Source: Clostridium algoriphilum
Lineage (GTDB): Bacteria; Bacillota; Clostridia; Clostridiales; Clostridiaceae
DNA: 64,000 bases
Direction: 5' to 3'
Assembly: GCF_020443705.1 (NCBI RefSeq)
Contig: NZ_JAIZZK010000002.1
Location: 1-64,000, forward strand
Shown here piece after piece: positions 16,507 through 23,957 of this stretch (the first letter of the stretch is position 1; every line of letters begins with the position of its first letter). The notes beneath the pieces are model-generated. The model was given only the letters and a program-made list of their open reading frames with translations. It did no database searches and was not told the DNA's origin. Both the position numbers and the translations under genes were made by a program.

Positions 16507-16533
16507 AAAGCTATACTTCGGTATGGCTTTTTT
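16507..16533 (+). terminator. UUCG-capped terminator of ArfA-like gene
   Basis: AAAGCTATAC (16507-16516), tetraloop TTCG, GTATGGCTTT (16521-16530) with one wobble, then TTT. The remaining bases to 16778 hold a 22-bp sequence repeated at 21142 (see repeat entry) and no gene. Confidence 0.85.
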
Positions 16534-16538
16534 ATATT

Positions 16539-16560
16539 GTTATTAAGTAATATAGTTATA
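16539..16560. repeat. 22-bp repeat, copy 1 (second copy 21142-21163)
   Basis: GTTATTAAGTAATATAG plus five more bases is identical at 16539-16560 and 21142-21163. It is followed in both places by a similar AATAAT..GATTAAC segment. It directly follows a terminator here and a copy of the 110-130-bp repeat there. Purpose unknown. Confidence 0.5.
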
Positions 16561-16778
16561 TAATAATTATGATTAACTAAAGCAACTATGTATATGGAGA
16601 TATTTATAAAAGTATATAGAATCATGTAAAATAATGCTATAATTTTCATAAGTTATTACAATATTCTTATGAGATAGAAGAATGTCAACTACAGGTTGCT
16701 TTTAGAAACACTGAGTAGGTTTGTCTTTTTACTGCAGAATGCTACAATTAAAGCATAAAGTCGAAAGGGGATAGAAAA

Positions 16779-17216
16779 ATGAAAATAGGCGAAAAAATAG
16801 CTAAGGCAAGAAAAAATATAAATTTAACACAAGACCAATTAGCCGAATTATTAGTAGTTACAAGGCAGACTATTTCCAAATGGGAATCTAATTTAGCTTT
16901 TCCAGAAACTGCAAAAGTTTCGAAATTAGCTGAAGTGCTGAAGGTAAGTTGTGATTATCTATTGAGGGATGATAAGTCAATGACAGCTGAAGTATCTATG
17001 CAGAGTTCAAATAGTTATGTTGTTGACTGGACTAAACTTTATCCTATTCTTGGGGAATATCAAAACACTGTAGATTATAAGCAATATCATAACATATTTA
17101 CTAAGATGATAAAAGAGATGATGACAACATATAATTATTCTTTAGATAATACAATTTTGGTTCTCAAAGATTTGCTATACAAAGCATATCTAGATAAGCA
17201 GAAGGAAGAAAAATAA
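16779..17216 (+). CDS. XRE-family transcriptional regulator
   Basis: 145 residues. Residues 1-65 are a classic Xre/Cro helix-turn-helix (IGEKIAKARKNINLTQDQLAELL, VTRQTISKWESNLAFPETAKVSKLAEVL). The C-terminal half is a helical effector or dimerisation region without recognised motifs. RBS cgaaagggg. It is followed in the same direction, about 100 bases on, by a YdcZ-type transporter which it may control. Confidence 0.8.
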   Translation: MKIGEKIAKARKNINLTQDQLAELLVVTRQTISKWESNLAFPETAKVSKLAEVLKVSCDYLLRDDKSMTAEVSMQSSNSYVVDWTKLYPILGEYQNTVDYKQYHNIFTKMIKEMMTTYNYSLDNTILVLKDLLYKAYLDKQKEEK

Positions 17217-17318
17217 AGCAATGGAAAAGGTGAAATTTAAAGTCGTGAGGTTGTGAATAAGTGTGAGCATAAAACCATTGTGAGTAAATCAAAAAATAAA
17301 AGTATTGGAGGGTAAAGT

Positions 17319-17774
17319 GTGGTATTTATATATTACTTACTAGCATTGGTATCTGGATTTGCAGTAACCTTACAGGTTGGTATAAATGGTCAACTTCGTT
17401 CAAAAATAGGAAATCCTATACTTTCATCCCTTATTAGCTTTGGTGTAGGAACTCTAGGTCTTGCAATAGTATTTTTCTCTACTGTAATAATTGGTTCTAG
17501 CGTATTGCCAACTGCTAATAATATTAAAAATACAAGTTGGTGGATGTACATAGGAGGGTTATTTGGAGCATTTTATATATTTACAACCATATTCGCTTCT
17601 CCTAAAATTGGATTTGCCAATATGTTTAGTCTTATTATATGTGGACAAATAATCCTTGCTGTTATATTTGACCATTTTGGGTTATTAGGAAATCCAATTC
17701 ATTTACTAACTCCACTAAGAACACTAGGAATTATTTTATTAGTCTTAGGTGTTTATATTATTCAAACTCATTAA
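17319..17774 (+). CDS. YdcZ/DUF606-family DMT transporter
   Basis: 151 residues from a GTG start with ggaggg RBS. Five hydrophobic helices and the start YYLLALVSGFAVTLQVGINGQLRSKIGNPILSSLISFGVG are diagnostic of the DUF606/YdcZ half-size drug/metabolite transporters, which probably work as dimers. PKIGFANMFSLIICGQIILAVIFDHFGLLG is the conserved second half. Substrate unknown. Confidence 0.85.
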   Translation: MVFIYYLLALVSGFAVTLQVGINGQLRSKIGNPILSSLISFGVGTLGLAIVFFSTVIIGSSVLPTANNIKNTSWWMYIGGLFGAFYIFTTIFASPKIGFANMFSLIICGQIILAVIFDHFGLLGNPIHLLTPLRTLGIILLVLGVYIIQTH

Positions 17775-17889
17775 TAGAGACATACATTTAAATCTTAATT
17801 TTTGCAAATTGTCCAATACTCATATTACATGGTAAGTTTCGATCTATATATTTTATATGTACAATATATAGATACTTAAATTATGAATA

Positions 17890-17916
17890 GTTTATCTGCA
17901 TTTAGTACAGATAAAC
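17890..17916. terminator. 9-bp hairpin after YdcZ gene
   Basis: GTTTATCTG (17890-17898) and CAGATAAAC (17908-17916) pair perfectly with a nine-base loop; no clear T-run. Confidence 0.4.
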
Positions 17917-17966
17917 TTGTAAGTGGATTTTATTTAAAATTTAATAATGGGAATTACAATAATTTT

Positions 17967-18010
17967 AAGCCTGAGGTTAGTTTAAATACTAGCTTCAGGC
18001 TTTTGTTTTT
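17967..18010 (+). terminator. 15-bp terminator hairpin
   Basis: AAGCCTGAGGTTAGT (17967-17981) pairs with ACTAGCTTCAGGCTT (17988-18002) through two wobbles, followed by TTTGTTTTT. It lies between the YdcZ gene and the convergent 60-aa gene. A related half-hairpin sequence (gcctgaagctagtata) occurs at 16011-16026. Confidence 0.8.
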
Positions 18011-18038
18011 GACAACTGAAACTGTCTAAATTATCAAA

Positions 18039-18221
18039 TTAACGAAAATTAATGTGCTTTTTATGCTGAATCAAATCGATTGAACCAAGTACAATATGCG
18101 CTACACCGAAGCCTACTACTCCAGCACCAACCATAGGTGCCACTTCCATTACAAGCATTGCTATTCCAGCTCCAGTGACTATTATACCTAAAGTGAGTGG
18201 TATTTTTCCTTCTCGAACCAT
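18039..18221 (-). CDS. 60-aa small membrane protein
   Basis: 60 residues with a clear aggagggct RBS on the minus strand. Two Gly/Ala/Val-rich hydrophobic segments (about 8-28 and 32-50) are followed by a basic tail (QHKKHINFR). No family recognised. Monocistronic. Confidence 0.65.
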   Translation of the reverse strand: MVREGKIPLTLGIIVTGAGIAMLVMEVAPMVGAGVVGFGVAHIVLGSIDLIQHKKHINFR

Positions 18222-18475
18222 ATTAGCCCTCCTAATATATTTATATTAATATATATTTTATATAAAAAAACTAATTTTAAACATGTATTATTTTCTATAT
18301 ATTAGTTAAGTCATATTTATTTGAGTTAAAACATAAAAGTGATTATTAAATTAAATAGTACATATAACAATTATAAATGTAGTTGTTCTTAAATTAGAAT
18401 ATTTTATGTTTTGTCATAACTTTCATTTTGAAAAATAAATATATATATAAAGAGAATGCAGAGAAGGGAGAAAAA

Positions 18476-18799
18476 ATGGGCGTATATACAACGAAATTAA
18501 TTGATTTATTTATGGATGGTAAAAATTGGACAAGAGCGGATACTTTAAATGCATATGATTATTTACATGGTGCTTTTTATGAAAATGAAATAAATATAAA
18601 TATAAAAGAATGTGAACCTAGTAAAATATCGTGGGGTATAATTCATTTATGTGATATTTTGAAAGGTGAAGGTATGTATGGTTCAAATGGTGTTCAGGAT
18701 GAAATAAGAAACAGTATTTTAGCAGTAATGGAGAATTTGAATGTAATAACAAAAGGGCAATATAAAAGTATAACTGATTACTTATACAAATATTATTAA
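18476..18799 (+). CDS. uncharacterised 107-aa protein
   Basis: 107 residues from ATG 18476, preferred over the frame opening 48 bases earlier because aagggag precedes it directly. Soluble, aromatic-rich (YDYLHGAFYENE, GEGMYGSNGVQDEIRNSIL, ITDYLYKYY). No motif recognised. Followed by a good terminator. The 250 bases upstream show nothing clear. Confidence 0.6.
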   Translation: MGVYTTKLIDLFMDGKNWTRADTLNAYDYLHGAFYENEININIKECEPSKISWGIIHLCDILKGEGMYGSNGVQDEIRNSILAVMENLNVITKGQYKSITDYLYKYY

Positions 18800-18860
18800 A
18801 TAAGAAAATTGCAATCAAGTAATCTTTCAACACAAAAATCATACCCAACACCAATAACTA

Positions 18861-18897
18861 ACAAAGCAGATATTAACTTATCTGCTTTGTCTTTTGT
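18861..18897 (+). terminator. terminator after 18476 gene
   Basis: ACAAAGCAGATA (18861-18872) pairs perfectly with 18879-18890, loop of six, followed by CTTTTGTT. Confidence 0.8.
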
Positions 18898-19013
18898 TCG
18901 CGTTTTAGCTTTCTGCTGAGTTTAAATAGTTGTACGTTTGGCTTAACATATACACTTTTGACACTTACTTCTTTTAAGAGTGATTTAAGAATGCTTATAT
19001 AGACTAATCTAAA
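18873..19013 (-). pseudogene. open frame without start, possible gene remnant
   Basis: The stretch 18800-19202 has no intact gene. On the minus strand a 47-codon frame is open from 19013 to a TAA at 18873-18875, ending KLSRKLKREQKTKQIS. It has no start codon or RBS and may be a relic or chance. The rest of the stretch is featureless AT-rich DNA. Confidence 0.2.
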
Positions 19014-19202
19014 CTACGTATTCAAAAGGGAGAGCAAAGCAGTATTCAAAAATATATAAGAATAGAATATTTATAAATGGGTTATATTAATATCAATTGA
19101 AATTTTAAGATATATTATTTAAGATATCTTTGTACTTATAAGAAAGATATATAAAATCCTGTTTTTATCATATTATAAATTTTAATAGAAAGAAGGATAT
19201 AA

Positions 19203-20210
19203 ATGACAACTGAAGCAAAAATACAATTAACTTCATCAGAACTAGGTATATTATGGATGACTTATCAATCAACATGCGCAACGATAATAAAGTGTGAATT
19301 TATGAAAGATAAAACTATAAATAAAGAGGCTCAAAACATAATAATCACCTATATTAATGAAGGACAAAGTGTAAAAGATAAAATTGTGTCTGTATTTAAT
19401 AATGAAAAAGCAGTTATCCCAATAGGGTTTGATGAACGCGATATTGTAAGGGAAGCACCTGCTCTATTTGATGACATTTTTAATATAATGACTCTTCGCC
19501 AAATGATGAAATTAAATTTTGGTCATTCTGCTGTATTTTCAGCTATGTCATATATGAAAGAAGTTCAAGATATATTAAAGACTAACTATGATATTGCTAA
19601 TAAATATTATGTTATATCAACAGACTATCTATTAGGAAAAGGAGTGCTTGCAAGACCACCATATGTAGCTATGCCAAAACAAGTAGAATTTATTGAAGAT
19701 AAAAATTATATGAGTGGAACAAATATATTTTCTGATAAACGCTCATTAAATACAATTGAGGTTGGTTTTCTTAATGAAGCTATTGAAGATAACATTTTTG
19801 GTATGCAGTTGATGACAGGATTTTCACAAGTTGCAACAGATAATGAGGTTAAAAAATACTTTTTAGAGGGTAAAGAATTAGCAAAAAAAATTATCACTAA
19901 TTTAAGTAATATATTATCACAAAGTGATATCCAGCCCCCGAGCACATGGGCAGGTAAAGCTACAGATTCAACTAAGACGCCTTATTCAGATAAACTGATG
20001 ATGTATACAACTAGTTTAATATCTAGCTCAGCAATAGGTTATAATGCTTTAGGTACGTCTTTTAGTATGAGAAGTGATTTACATACTAAACTTTCACTTA
20101 TTGCAAAGGATACATTTGGTTATGCAAAAAAAGGTGGAAAACTAATGATTGAACATAAATGGATGGAAGAACCGCCTCAAATGGAAGACCGAAATCAGCT
20201 TACAAAATAA
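19203..20210 (+). CDS. DUF3231-family protein
   Basis: 335 residues, the usual length for DUF3231: two homologous halves of about 165 residues, each a ferritin-like helical bundle (LGILWMTYQSTCATIIKCEFMKD in the first, LNEAIEDNIFGMQLMTGFSQVATDNE in the second). Conserved PPYVAMP and YSDKLMMYTTSLISSSAIGYNALGTSFSMRSDL are present. Members are common in spore formers and are linked to spore coat or stress; function is not established. RBS gaaggatat. A fragment of a second copy lies just downstream (20395-20460). Confidence 0.85.
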   Translation: MTTEAKIQLTSSELGILWMTYQSTCATIIKCEFMKDKTINKEAQNIIITYINEGQSVKDKIVSVFNNEKAVIPIGFDERDIVREAPALFDDIFNIMTLRQMMKLNFGHSAVFSAMSYMKEVQDILKTNYDIANKYYVISTDYLLGKGVLARPPYVAMPKQVEFIEDKNYMSGTNIFSDKRSLNTIEVGFLNEAIEDNIFGMQLMTGFSQVATDNEVKKYFLEGKELAKKIITNLSNILSQSDIQPPSTWAGKATDSTKTPYSDKLMMYTTSLISSSAIGYNALGTSFSMRSDLHTKLSLIAKDTFGYAKKGGKLMIEHKWMEEPPQMEDRNQLTK

Positions 20211-20337
20211 AAGAATAAATATAGGGACATAGATAAGGTTACAATGTTATTTTTTTATAAAAACGAGTGTAACGCCAGCTGAAAGAGTAGTAGAGGATAT
20301 ATCTTTACTGCTTTTTTTATTTCATTTATTTTATCTA

Positions 20338-20460
20338 ATGATATTAAATCATAATCCGTGGGGAGAAGAGGCATTCAAATTTATTAACAAAGGTTTAAAT
20401 TCTTTAGGTTCATCTTTTAGTTTGAGAAGCGATTTACATGCAAAACTTTCATCATTGAAT
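20338..20460 (+). pseudogene. mosaic gene remnant: YyaL N-terminal piece joined to DUF3231 C-terminal piece
   Basis: The reading frame begins NHNPWGEEAFKF, matching the [13 protein letters not shown] of the YyaL-type gene at 23958. It then continues NSLGSSFSLRSDLHAKLSS, matching NALGTSFSMRSDLHTKLSL of the DUF3231 gene just upstream. The DNA similarity is as clear as the protein similarity. So this short frame is a fusion of scraps of two different neighbouring genes. The rest of the frame runs antisense into the gene at 20452. Confidence 0.7.
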
Positions 20461-20724
20461 TTTTACTTTTTCATTATAAAATCCTTTATCTTTACTGAAA
20501 CATTTGGCATATTTGAACCCAATATTAATTAAATCCAGAACTCCACAACCTCTATAACATTGATAATTTATTTCCGCTTCAGTCATACCTGATTTATAAA
20601 GTATTTTTCGGTTTTTTTCGTTATCCATTGTATAAGCGAACGCCCTTTCTTTAGAAGTAGCAGCACAACTTAAAATTTCAATACTGTTTATTAATTCTAA
20701 CTTTTCATTATTTGTTAAACTCAT
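20452..20724 (-). CDS. uncharacterised 90-aa protein
   Basis: 90 residues, RBS caggagtgt on the minus strand. Helical N-terminal half (NNEKLELINSIEILSCAATSKERAFAYTMDNEKNRKIL) and a Cys-containing middle (YQCYRGCGVLDLINIGFKYAKCF). A TGA 15 bases upstream of its ATG ends another open frame (20740-20883), suggesting it was second in a now broken operon. No family recognised. Confidence 0.55.
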   Translation of the reverse strand: MSLTNNEKLELINSIEILSCAATSKERAFAYTMDNEKNRKILYKSGMTEAEINYQCYRGCGVLDLINIGFKYAKCFSKDKGFYNEKVKIQ

Positions 20725-20739
20725 TATTACACACTCCTG

Positions 20740-20883
20740 TCAATTTACTTGGCGTATATATTTAAAACATGGTAGTTCCATATTACAAATTTCTTCACCA
20801 TAATTTATAGCATATCTACTAACAATTTTTAATAAACTCAAGTACCATATGTAATTATGTCCAACATTACCATATATATACAG
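20740..20883 (-). pseudogene. 5'-truncated gene remnant
   Basis: A 47-codon frame on the minus strand with no start codon reads YGNVGHNYIWYLSLLKIV then RYAINYGEEICNMELPCF. It ends TGA 15 bases before the start of the 90-aa gene. It has normal-looking codon use for this genome and a plausible protein end, so probably the tail of a lost gene. Confidence 0.35.
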
Positions 20884-21000
20884 TTAATGGATATCATTAT
20901 CAATGCAAATATATCAACATTTTAAAAGTGATCGCATTAATTAAATTTATAAAAATGTAGATTATAAGCATTATATTTACTTAATATGAATGCATTCTTC

Positions 21001-21110
21001 TTATATAACGCAACAATCCATATCTAAATTTATCCACATATTAAGAAGTAATTATGTTATGTTGCTTCTTTATTTTCTGTGACTTAAAGTAGTTACCTTG
21101 GTACATAATT
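21001..21110 (+). repeat. intergenic repeat copy 1
   Basis: First of four copies. Layout: cgcaacaa, then a hairpin of AAGAAGTAA (21043-21051) with TTGCTTCTT (21062-21070), then the block gacttaaagtagttaccttg and gcataat. It lies about 150 bases upstream of the lipoprotein gene. Together with the adjoining remnants it fills the 540 bases after the 90-aa gene. Confidence 0.75.
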
Positions 21111-21141
21111 CTTAGTGCTATTTTCTTGCGCCTTTTAAATG

Positions 21142-21163
21142 GTTATTAAGTAATATAGTTATA
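21142..21163. repeat. 22-bp repeat, copy 2 (first copy 16539-16560)
   Basis: Identical 22 bases to 16539-16560, lying about 30 bases after repeat copy 1. Confidence 0.5.
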
Positions 21164-21263
21164 AATAATCAGGATTAACCAGAGTTGTTTGGCAAGTGTG
21201 GAATATTGTCCATTTATTCTAAATAAAATAGAAGATAGTATCTTGATTAAAAGGAGGTTTAAT

Positions 21264-21566
21264 ATGAGAAAGAAAATTTTTATATTAAGTATTATAACTG
21301 TTTCAATTTTACTTACACTAACAGGATGTGTTCCAGGAGATGGAAGCTATACATCTTCAAATCCAGCAGGATTCTTTTGGGGTATTTGGCATGGATGGAT
21401 TTCACCTATTTCACTTATAATAGGGCTGGTTAGCAAAAACATTAGAATTTATGAAGTAATAAATTCAGGCTGGTGGTATGACTTTGGATTTTATATTGCA
21501 GTTATTAGTGGATTTGGTGGGCTGTCTTTATTTCGTAAAAAGAGCTCAAATAAGAGGGATAATTAG
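21264..21566 (+). CDS. small lipoprotein with C-terminal membrane segment
   Basis: 100 residues from ATG 21264, chosen because aaaggaggttt lies just upstream and the product then begins with a lipoprotein signal: MRKKIFILSIITVSILLTLTGC, lipobox LTGC with the modified Cys at position 22. The body (GFFWGIWHGWISPISLIIGLV, NSGWWYDFGFYIAVISGFGG) is hydrophobic and ends in a basic tail, so it is probably an integral membrane lipoprotein. The family occurs widely but has no known function. Confidence 0.7.
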   Translation: MRKKIFILSIITVSILLTLTGCVPGDGSYTSSNPAGFFWGIWHGWISPISLIIGLVSKNIRIYEVINSGWWYDFGFYIAVISGFGGLSLFRKKSSNKRDN

Positions 21567-21694
21567 ACTTTAACAGAATTAGTAATTAGAATGCTGACAG
21601 ATGGATGGTATACATTCAAAATATCAAAGCAAATCTGATGAAATAACTTCCCTTACGAACGGAAAATCGTTAACACTTATAGAAATATATACAA

Positions 21695-21812
21695 CTATAA
21701 CGCAACAACCCCTATATAAATTTATGGCACATATAAAGAAGTAATAAGGTCATATTGCTTCTTTATTATCTGGGACTTAAAGTAGTTACCTTGGGCATAA
21801 TATTGTTAATGC
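21695..21812 (+). repeat. intergenic repeat copy 2
   Basis: Same layout as copy 1: cgcaacaacccc, hairpin arms 21736-21744 and 21755-21763, then acttaaagtagttaccttgg and gcataatatt. It lies in the 378 bases between the lipoprotein gene and the next small membrane protein; no other gene is seen there. Confidence 0.75.
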
Positions 21813-21944
21813 ATATAGAACGTAATGTTCATAATTACTTCATCAATCGTAAATATACGATATACGAATAATAATTTGTGTTTACAGGGGGGATGTTTTG
21901 GTATTTAATTTAGAATTTACTCTTCAAGAAGGGAGATGAAGAAA

Positions 21945-22208
21945 ATGAAAATTACTTTATTGCCGAAAACTGATTTGGGGAAATGGGCTACCGTGTTGAG
22001 TATTGCTTTTATCATCTTAATTTTCTTTAAAATACAATACAGCATACATGTCCCTACATTTACTATTGCTGCGTTGGGATTGACAGGATTTGTTGTTGGC
22101 ATCATAGCAATCATCAAAAGGGACAGATTTATGGGGAGTTTTCTTTCAATCTTAGTAGGACTGGTAATCATTCTCTGGATTATAGGTGAATTTACAAATC
22201 CTCACTAA
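21945..22208 (+). CDS. 87-aa small membrane protein, paralogue of 22457 gene
   Basis: 87 residues from ATG 21945 (gaagggag RBS nine bases before; an ATG at 21936 would overlap the RBS). MKITLLPKTDLGKWATVLSIAFIILIF then two more hydrophobic helices (FTIAALGLTGFVVGIIAIIKRD, ILVGLVIILWIIGEF). Clearly homologous to the protein at 22457 (LPKT/SxLGxWA start, GVVAIIKxxR, IGEF/IGDI end), so a local duplication. Function unknown. Confidence 0.65.
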   Translation: MKITLLPKTDLGKWATVLSIAFIILIFFKIQYSIHVPTFTIAALGLTGFVVGIIAIIKRDRFMGSFLSILVGLVIILWIIGEFTNPH

Positions 22209-22353
22209 GAATACATAGTAACGTTGTTTACCAAGGAAACGAAAGTAATATTGTTGATGGAGTAAGTTATAAAGAATTATTGATACATTTTCTAAATAAC
22301 CTTTAGAATTAAGCATGAAAGTATATTAATAACATACTGAAAAGGGGCGAACA

Positions 22354-22443
22354 ATAAAATTAATCATTTTACCGTTGTCAATACTTTTAAGTTTGATACC
22401 AAGTGTATTATTAAGCTATGGTTTAAACGGATACTATTTATGA
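22354..22443 (+). CDS. possible 29-aa hydrophobic peptide with non-standard start
   Basis: After a good RBS (aaaaggggcg) an ATA codon begins a 29-codon frame: KLIILPLSILLSLIPSVLLS then YGLNGYYL, a single membrane-type segment. Its TGA overlaps the RBS of the next gene. ATA is a poor start codon, so it may be a recently inactivated gene (ATG to ATA) or chance. Confidence 0.3.
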   Translation: MKLIILPLSILLSLIPSVLLSYGLNGYYL

Positions 22444-22456
22444 AGGAGATGATAAT

Positions 22457-22762
22457 ATGAAAATTAGCTTTTTACCAAAATCTCGTTTGGGTAATTGGGC
22501 AGTAGGGTTGAGTATTTTTTTCTTATTAGTAGCTATATTTTTTTATATTTTTGCTGAAAGGCTACATGTCATTACTTCTGACATGTTAGTAACAATATTC
22601 GGAGCTACATCAATCATTGCATCAGTAATTGCTTTTTTTATAGGTGTTGTAGCTATTATAAAAAACAAAGAGCGCTCTGTTCTGGTTTTTCTGGCTATTT
22701 TCATAGGTTTCGTTGTTTTAGCATTTATTATTGGCGATATTTTAGGCTTTCCCGATGTCTGA
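22457..22762 (+). CDS. 101-aa small membrane protein, paralogue of 21945 gene
   Basis: 101 residues, RBS gaaggagatg. Three hydrophobic helices: LGNWAVGLSIFFLLVAIFFYIF, a central ATSIIASVIAFFIGVVAIIKN and VLVFLAIFIGFVVLAFIIGD. Homologous along its length with the 21945 protein but with a longer second segment. The pair lies between copies 2 and 3 of the intergenic repeat. Confidence 0.65.
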   Translation: MKISFLPKSRLGNWAVGLSIFFLLVAIFFYIFAERLHVITSDMLVTIFGATSIIASVIAFFIGVVAIIKNKERSVLVFLAIFIGFVVLAFIIGDILGFPDV

Positions 22763-22777
22763 TTAAATCGCAATGTT

Positions 22778-22905
22778 CTTATAAAATGCAACAACCCCTA
22801 TACAAATTTATGGCAAATATTAAGAAGTAATAAGGTTATGTTGCTTCTTTATTTTTGGGGACTTAAAGTAGTTACCTTGGGCATAATATTATTAATACAT
22901 ATTTG
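22778..22905 (+). repeat. intergenic repeat copy 3
   Basis: Hairpin arms 22822-22830 and 22841-22849, then the same acttaaagtagttaccttggg block. This copy continues into a truncated copy of the YyaL gene start; repeat plus gene start are almost identical to copy 4 plus the real gene at 23823-24073. Confidence 0.8.
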
Positions 22906-22923
22906 ATAAGAGGTGTTGTAGCT

Positions 22924-23045
22924 ATGACTAAACATAATACTACTAAACAAAACAGAAAACCTAATAGATTAATTAATGAAAAGTCTCCATACCTTCTGCA
23001 ACATGCATATAACCTAGTAAATTGGTTTCCATGGGGAGATTTATT
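22924..23045 (+). pseudogene. truncated duplicate of YyaL-type gene (N-terminal 40 codons)
   Basis: Starting at ATG 22924 the frame reads [20 protein letters not shown] then [19 protein letters not shown], nearly identical to the first 40 residues of the full gene at 23958. It then loses homology and runs antisense into the ytaF-like gene. With repeat copy 3 it is a tandem-duplicated module of about 260 bp whose 3' part has been lost or replaced. Confidence 0.85.
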
Positions 23046-23078
23046 TTACTCGTTTATAAATTTATTAATATTCCGACT

Positions 23079-23708
23079 TCATACAAATAGATCATACATC
23101 CCAAGAATTAAAATAATACATATTGAAATTATTTCTGAATATCTTGATAACTTATCAGAAATTACCTTTTCACCAATGTAATACCCTATTGGTATAAATA
23201 CAAGGCTAAAAATCAAAGAGGATATAGATGTTATAAAAATGTTTAACCCTGAAATACTTGCCCCTATTCCTAAACCAATATTATTTAAACAAAGAACAAT
23301 TCCTAGGATAATAGCTTCTTTAAAGTCTATAGTTTTTGAGTCATTTGTATCTATTATTTCTGGGTTTCTAAGTGTGTTTTCATAGTGTTTAAACCCTGAT
23401 GCATCCTCATTAACTTCTTCTGTGCTTTTCTTGCTGTCAATGTTTTTTTTGAGCCAATTTATTAATAGAAATATGCCCAATAATATTAATATGCCACTTC
23501 CTATTATATTTGAATATTTTAGGGGGATTAATTGCAAAAGCGTTCTTCCAAATAACATTGCTAAAAAAGTACCGATACCAGAAATAAAGGATATCATAAA
23601 GTTATTTATAAAATTTATTCTAACTTTTTTAGCCCCATAACTCAGCCCTACAATAAGATTATCGCTGCTTGAGGAAATAGCAAAAAGAAAAATCGATAAA
23701 ATGTTCAT
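23079..23708 (-). CDS. ytaF: YtaF-like sporulation membrane protein (MntP-type fold)
   Basis: 209 residues from the ATG at 23708 (ttggaggaattat RBS; the frame opens 27 bases earlier). Six hydrophobic helices in two repeats, each with the MntP/YtaF signature: [20 protein letters not shown] near the N-terminus and [16 protein letters not shown] in the second half. A hydrophilic loop (about 95-140) separates them, as in YtaF. MntP relatives export Mn2+; YtaF is a sporulation protein of unknown transport role. The gene sits between the truncated and the complete copies of the YyaL gene, on the opposite strand. Confidence 0.75.
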   Translation of the reverse strand: MNILSIFLFAISSSSDNLIVGLSYGAKKVRINFINNFMISFISGIGTFLAMLFGRTLLQLIPLKYSNIIGSGILILLGIFLLINWLKKNIDSKKSTEEVNEDASGFKHYENTLRNPEIIDTNDSKTIDFKEAIILGIVLCLNNIGLGIGASISGLNIFITSISSLIFSLVFIPIGYYIGEKVISDKLSRYSEIISICIILILGMYDLFV

Positions 23709-23822
23709 ATAATTCCTCCAAAGTAAAGATATCACGAGATTATAGTATTATAGGACTCATTAAAAGGTTACTGAATTCCAATTTAATGACTTCAAAAGAA
23801 GCTACATGTTTATGCATGTTTT

Positions 23823-23938
23823 TCTTATATAATTCAAACTCCCTATATAATTTATAAAGAAGTAATAAGGTTATGTTGCTTCTTTATTTTGAGGACTTAA
23901 AGTAGTTACCTTGGGCATAATATTATTAATACATATTT
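23823..23938 (+). repeat. intergenic repeat copy 4
   Basis: Hairpin arms 23857-23865 and 23876-23884, then gaggacttaaagtagttacc, cttgggcataat and attattaatacatatttga, leading directly to the RBS of the YyaL-type gene. Confidence 0.8.
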
Positions 23939-23957
23939 GAAAGGAGTTGCTGTAGCT

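Noticed and set aside
22778-23938. CRISPR-like interpretation of the four repeats
   Set aside because: The repeats are more than 100 bp long, spaced by 0.6-1.1 kb and separated by genes; no short regular spacers.
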